The notes under the pieces were generated by a model that made no database searches, was not told the DNA's origin, and saw nothing but the letters and a program-made list of their open reading frames with translations. The position numbers were made by a program, and so were the translations under genes. DNA of 11,629 nucleotides from Larix sibirica (lineage: Eukaryota > Streptophyta > Pinopsida > Pinales > Pinaceae), in NCBI GenBank assembly GCA_004151065.3, contig NWUY0305095301.1, forward strand, positions 1 to 11,629, given 5' to 3'. Shown here piece by piece: positions 9,052 to 11,629 of this stretch (the first letter of the stretch is position 1; each line of letters starts with the position of its first letter).

Positions 9052-9665
9052 CACTAGTACATGAAGTGTGTTTTATTACTAAAACACGACTAAAATCTAA
9101 TCATAAACGACTAGTTTTGAAGATATGACCATTGATATTTTAGTTGCAACTATACTTTTCTATAGTTTTTTTATTTGAAATTATGACTTATGTGTATTAC
9201 AACTAGTGTAGTCATTAAACATTTTATGACTAGCAAAAAAAAACACTGAAAATAGTGACTAATGTTTTTAATTGTTTTTGTTGGCCTTACAATTTATTTA
9301 TTACAACTAACATTACGACTAAAAAATTTATGACTAGCAAAAAAACATTGAAAGGTGTGACTAATGTTTTTAATCGTTTTATTACAACTAACTTTATGAC
9401 TAAAAAATTTATGATGAGCAAAAAAACACATAAAAGTGTGACTAATGCTTTTAATTGTTTTTGGTAGTCTTAAAAGTTCTGTTTATTACAACTATCATTG
9501 CAACTATAGTTTGTATCACTAGGCAAAAAGGATTGAAACATATGACTAATGTGTTTAATCTTTTTTGTTAGTCTTAAAAGGTTTTCTCTTTATTACAACT
9601 AATGTTGCAACTAAAATTATCATCACTAGTGAAAATCTTGTGACTAATGTTTATATTTATACATT
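9052..9665 (-). mobile_element. Terminal and subterminal region of a CACTA (En/Spm) transposon
   Basis: The stretch starts with CACTAGTACATGAAGTGTG on the plus strand, the form of a CACTA terminal inverted repeat. Directly inside it are many short copies of a core ending in ACTAA or ACTAG: CACGACTAAA, AACGACTAG, TTGCAACTA, TATTACAACTA, TTACGACTAA, GTGACTAATG and TATGACTAG. Dense variants of one short motif next to the end are the hallmark of CACTA elements, where such motifs bind the element's TNPA-like protein. The last base before CACTA is 9,051, so the predicted 3-bp target duplication is TCG (9,049-9,051). The opposite end should lie to the right and is not in the window. No transposase is visible. 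Orientation is arbitrary; minus is given because the captured gene pieces to the right read that way. Confidence 0.72.
9195..9665. repeat. Tandem array with about 104-bp units in the CACTA subterminal region
   Basis: Two markers repeat in step. TATTACAACTA starts at 9,195, 9,299, 9,380, 9,484 and 9,591. TGACTAATG starts at 9,256, 9,358, 9,439, 9,543 and 9,641. Spacings are 104, 81, 104 and 107 bp for the first and 102, 81, 104 and 98 bp for the second, so the unit is about 104 bp and the 81-bp unit has an internal deletion. Unit starts can also be set at the GACTAGCAAAAAA-like box (9,228, 9,332, 9,413, 9,517, 9,624). A 70-codon open frame crossing it (9,255-9,467) is a by-product of the repeat and not a gene. 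Confidence 0.85.
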
Positions 9666-10204
9666 TTTGATATACATCAAATACATATTTTTACTCATTC
9701 AAAACTACCCAATATTCTTGTTTTTATAATAATGAGAAATACTCTTCTACATATACTATATACCTTGAGATAAATAAGTGTTTTATGTACATTACATCAC
9801 TCAAAAGTAATTTTAGTTTGAAAAGAAGATAACATAAAAGAAAATTAGATCTACTTAAAGAAACATGTGTCATCTTAAAATGCTCCACCATTTTTTTAGA
9901 GAAATAAAATTCCATGCTTATATATTCTCAAGAATAAATATTTTCAAATGTGGTTTACAAGCATTGTTCCGAAGTATTATTATTGATGGCAATACAAGAT
10001 ATAAGTCTCAATTGATATAATATAGATTTTGAGCCACAGAATACAACAACGGTCTTATGTTAAGTGGATTTCCTAATTCCTTCCCAAAGGGGGCCCAAAT
10101 TCAATGCTCTCCATCTTCTTCCATTGATAAGTCATTTCACATATAATTATATTATAATACAATGAACCCATTGATCTTACAACATAAAAGAGTCCCTATA
10201 GCAT
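9666..10204. other. AT-rich spacer between CACTA array and AP180 exon; may include old 3' UTR
   Basis: No coding motif is seen on either strand. The part next to 10,204 lies directly downstream of the AP180-type stop codon and may be its former 3' untranslated region, since it contains AT-rich tracts on the minus strand. A clear AATAAA polyadenylation signal directly after the stop was not found. A 63-codon open frame at 9,724-9,915 resembles nothing known. Confidence 0.4.
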
Positions 10205-10841
10205 TTAAGGATATCCAGTTGTATATGGATTTCTGAAAGGGTTGCTAGGAACTTGTTGCCCCATCATCCAAGCCATATAATCCATCTGTACAACTAATGG
10301 TTGACCAATATTTTATGAAGCATAAAAGGGCCATGTCCTGGTTGCATCATTGGAGAAGACTCCAAGGGATTTGGTACCACTTGACCCATATGGTTGCTAT
10401 ATACCTGCCTTCTCATCACATCTTCATATAAGCTATCTAATCTAAGCCTATAAGGCCAACAACTTGCAACCAATAAAATGCCATTATGAATTGTTAACCC
10501 ATACAATAAAATGTAGAAGACTTGTTTTGATACAAAAGATAAGTAACCAAAGTGACTCTACAATATATTCTTTGACTCCCAAATATGCTTCTAAAGTCAA
10601 GACAACAAGTATGGTTTTGGAAAAGCATGTCACATGTTATGCTTGAAAGTTGAACATCTATCAAAATACAACCAAATAAACTATATCCCAAGTTTATCTA
10701 TATAGCAAGCTGGCATTACCAATTTACTTTCTGCTTGCACACTAGAATTAGAGATTAAAGTGGTGATAAGAGCTAGTTCCCAATCAGTGGCTCCATTTGG
10801 AGTATCTCCAACATTGTTTAAGGTTCCATTTGAAGAATTAT
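10205..10841 (-). pseudogene. PICALM: AP180/PICALM-type clathrin assembly protein, last two exons (fragment)
   Basis: Plant AP180/PICALM proteins bind membrane lipids through an N-terminal ANTH domain and recruit clathrin and EH-domain partners through a flexible tail. Only the tail is here. Exon 1 (10,720-10,841) follows an acceptor ending TTGTAG and encodes NGATDWELALIT and VQAESKL, matching the family pattern WELALVTxxSSN and AxxKLAGG. It ends at a clean G|GTAATG donor. A roughly 257-bp intron leads to exon 2 (10,462 down to stop TAA at 10,205-10,207): RLRLDSLYEDVMRRQVYSN, VVPNPLESSPMMQPGHGPF, then after a 1-bp shift YAS, a TAA (10,313-10,315), NIGQPLVVQMDYMAWMMGQQ and PSNPFRNPYTTGYP. This follows the family order LDSLYEDAxRR, DPFYASxxI, VQMAxM, NPFxNPY. 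A second 1-bp shift lies near 10,450. The ANTH domain is absent. Family identity comes from remembered motifs, not a search. Confidence 0.82.
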
Positions 10842-10869
10842 CTACAATTTAATAAGAAAAGATGCATGT

Positions 10870-11325
10870 TTTTGGTAGCGCCCAGGTTTCTGTTTTGCAT
10901 TCGATCTTCTTAGAGATGTTCTTCAATCTTTGGTGTATTATAAGCATTGATTTCAAGTGAAAAATAAATATCAAAATGAAGAAAAATAGAAATAGGAAAA
11001 TAACCAAAGCAATTATTGACATACATTAGCCACTTTTTCAATAAACCTTACCTGACTGAGCTATAAAGCTTGATCATTATTTCATCCTTGGCTTTCTCAA
11101 CTTGACAAAGCACCACAACTTGCAAATCATTAAACTGACAATTCTATAACCAAGGACTGACTAGAGACCAAGGTTTCACATGGTTGTAATATGTACCCAT
11201 CCACATGGATGTCTTACTTTGGAAACATTTGCAGTAAGACTATTCAGAACAGCTTCCACATGAACACAAACTTCTTAAGCCATCATCTTGAGCTCCTCCT
11301 CTGAATCTGCAGGCCTTCTTGACAT
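10870..11325 (-). pseudogene. DRP2: DRP2-type dynamin GTPase effector domain, three exon fragments
   Basis: DRP2 proteins are plant classical dynamins acting in clathrin vesicle scission and cell-plate formation. The GTPase effector domain (GED) drives self-assembly. Exon a (11,218-11,325) encodes MSRRPADSEEELKMMA, a TAA at 11,275-11,277 where the family has Gln, then EVCVHVEAVLNSLTANVSK, ending at a GTAAGA donor. A 99-bp intron ends at CAAG. Exon b (11,052-11,118) encodes VVLCQVEKAKDEIMIKLYSS and ends at a consensus CAG|GTAAGG donor. Exon c (about 10,870-10,946) is weaker: AYNTPKIEEHL, a TAA at 10,910-10,912 where the family has Gln, then ED. After that similarity fades, before the AP180 exon begins. 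GTPase, middle and PH domains and the C-terminal tail are absent. The match to the DRP2 GED (EVxxYVEAVLNSLAANVPK, VVLCQVEKAKEDML) is strong for exons a and b. Confidence 0.82.
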
Positions 11326-11629
11326 GGTTTCCTCAATTTTAAACAAGATCAAGTTGAGGTTGAATATCATGTTGGCATGTAATTCTTCTATTCTCATCAT
11401 TGTATAAGGTTATGGTCACAAATTAAGACTCTCCTAGGGTAAAATGTGTATTGATTCTTAAATTATATAACAACAAACATTTTGACTATTATATTAGAAG
11501 AATCCAACAAAAGTAATTTTCAGCTACGCTACATCTTTGCCAAAGGATAGATGTAGTGTTGTGTACTGTTGTAATGATGGTGTAAAACATTAACGTAGCA
11601 TCTTTATCCATGTTATGTATACAGTGTTT
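11326..11629. other. AT-rich sequence upstream of the dynamin fragment; likely intron or element interior
   Basis: No recognisable exon lies here. On the minus strand a frame stays open for about 40 codons from an ATG near 11,610 (MDKDATLMFYTIITTVHN and onward), but it does not resemble the dynamin PH-to-GED linker or any family I know. The sequence just upstream of the first dynamin exon has no clean acceptor, so where the captured segment begins is uncertain. The window's right edge cuts this region. Confidence 0.4.
11526..11559. repeat. Hairpin-forming inverted repeat (11-bp arms)
   Basis: ACGCTACATCT (11,526-11,536) pairs with AGATGTAGTGT (11,549-11,559), with one G-T type mismatch and a 12-base loop. 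It is a compact stem in AT-rich DNA. It might be a fold-back remnant or a structural element of a transposon. No adjacent Helitron-type CTRR end was seen. Confidence 0.55.

Noticed and set aside
9255-9467. 70-codon open frame with repeated FMTSKKT-like peptides as a repeat protein
   Set aside because: It is the translation of the 104-bp DNA tandem array, whose unit length is not consistently a multiple of three. The repeat is at DNA level.
9624-9631. CACTAGTG as the right end of a short CACTA-derived MITE
   Set aside because: It aligns with the GACTAGC box that starts each array unit, and the bases after it (AAA) do not match the predicted TCG duplication.
10494-10691. Open frames on both strands at 10,464-10,691 as genes
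   Set aside because: They fall in the intron between the two AP180-type exons and have no protein similarity that I can see.
1-11629. Bacterial features (operons, CRISPR, riboswitches, phage) and tRNA or rRNA genes
   Set aside because: No direct-repeat/spacer array, Shine-Dalgarno-led gene run or tRNA-like cloverleaf was found. Plant retroelements and spliced plant exons show a nuclear plant origin.

Overview
The window looks like intergenic DNA from a large, AT-rich, CpG-poor plant nuclear genome dense with old transposable elements; a conifer or another large-genome plant is possible, but the species cannot be fixed from sequence alone. Nothing here is prokaryotic. No intact protein-coding gene was found. 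Every recognisable coding stretch is broken by stops and frameshifts.

Layout. (1) 1 to about 2,760, minus strand: the internal region of a decayed Ty3/gypsy LTR retrotransposon, read right to left as gag, protease, reverse transcriptase and RNase H, cut by the left edge before integrase. The catalytic residues of all three enzymes are damaged. (2) About 2,811-6,770: mostly featureless AT-rich DNA, with a TGGCGCC-type primer-binding-site-like sequence near 5,596 and a possible, poorly supported LTR to its left. (3) 6,781-7,540, minus strand: a relic of a Ty1/copia gag with a perfectly kept CCHC zinc knuckle. (4) 7,550-9,050: unassigned DNA, visibly rich in T and G on the plus strand, with several fairly open but unrecognised frames. 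(5) 9,052-9,665: the end of a CACTA (En/Spm-type) DNA transposon, with a CACTA terminus and a subterminal array of units of about 104 bp carrying many xxACTAr motifs. (6) 10,205-11,325, minus strand: exon pieces, with introns kept, of two different plant endocytosis genes. The GTPase-effector-domain exons of a DRP2-type dynamin lie directly upstream of the last two exons of an AP180/PICALM-type clathrin assembly protein.

The most interesting reading is that items 5 and 6 belong together: a CACTA element that captured genomic fragments of two host genes (a Pack-CACTA) and placed them in the same orientation. Both source proteins act in clathrin-mediated membrane traffic, so the join would be a dynamin-GED/AP180-tail chimera, although stops and indels argue that it is now a pseudogene. 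The other end of the CACTA element would lie to the right of this window, so the capture model is an inference.
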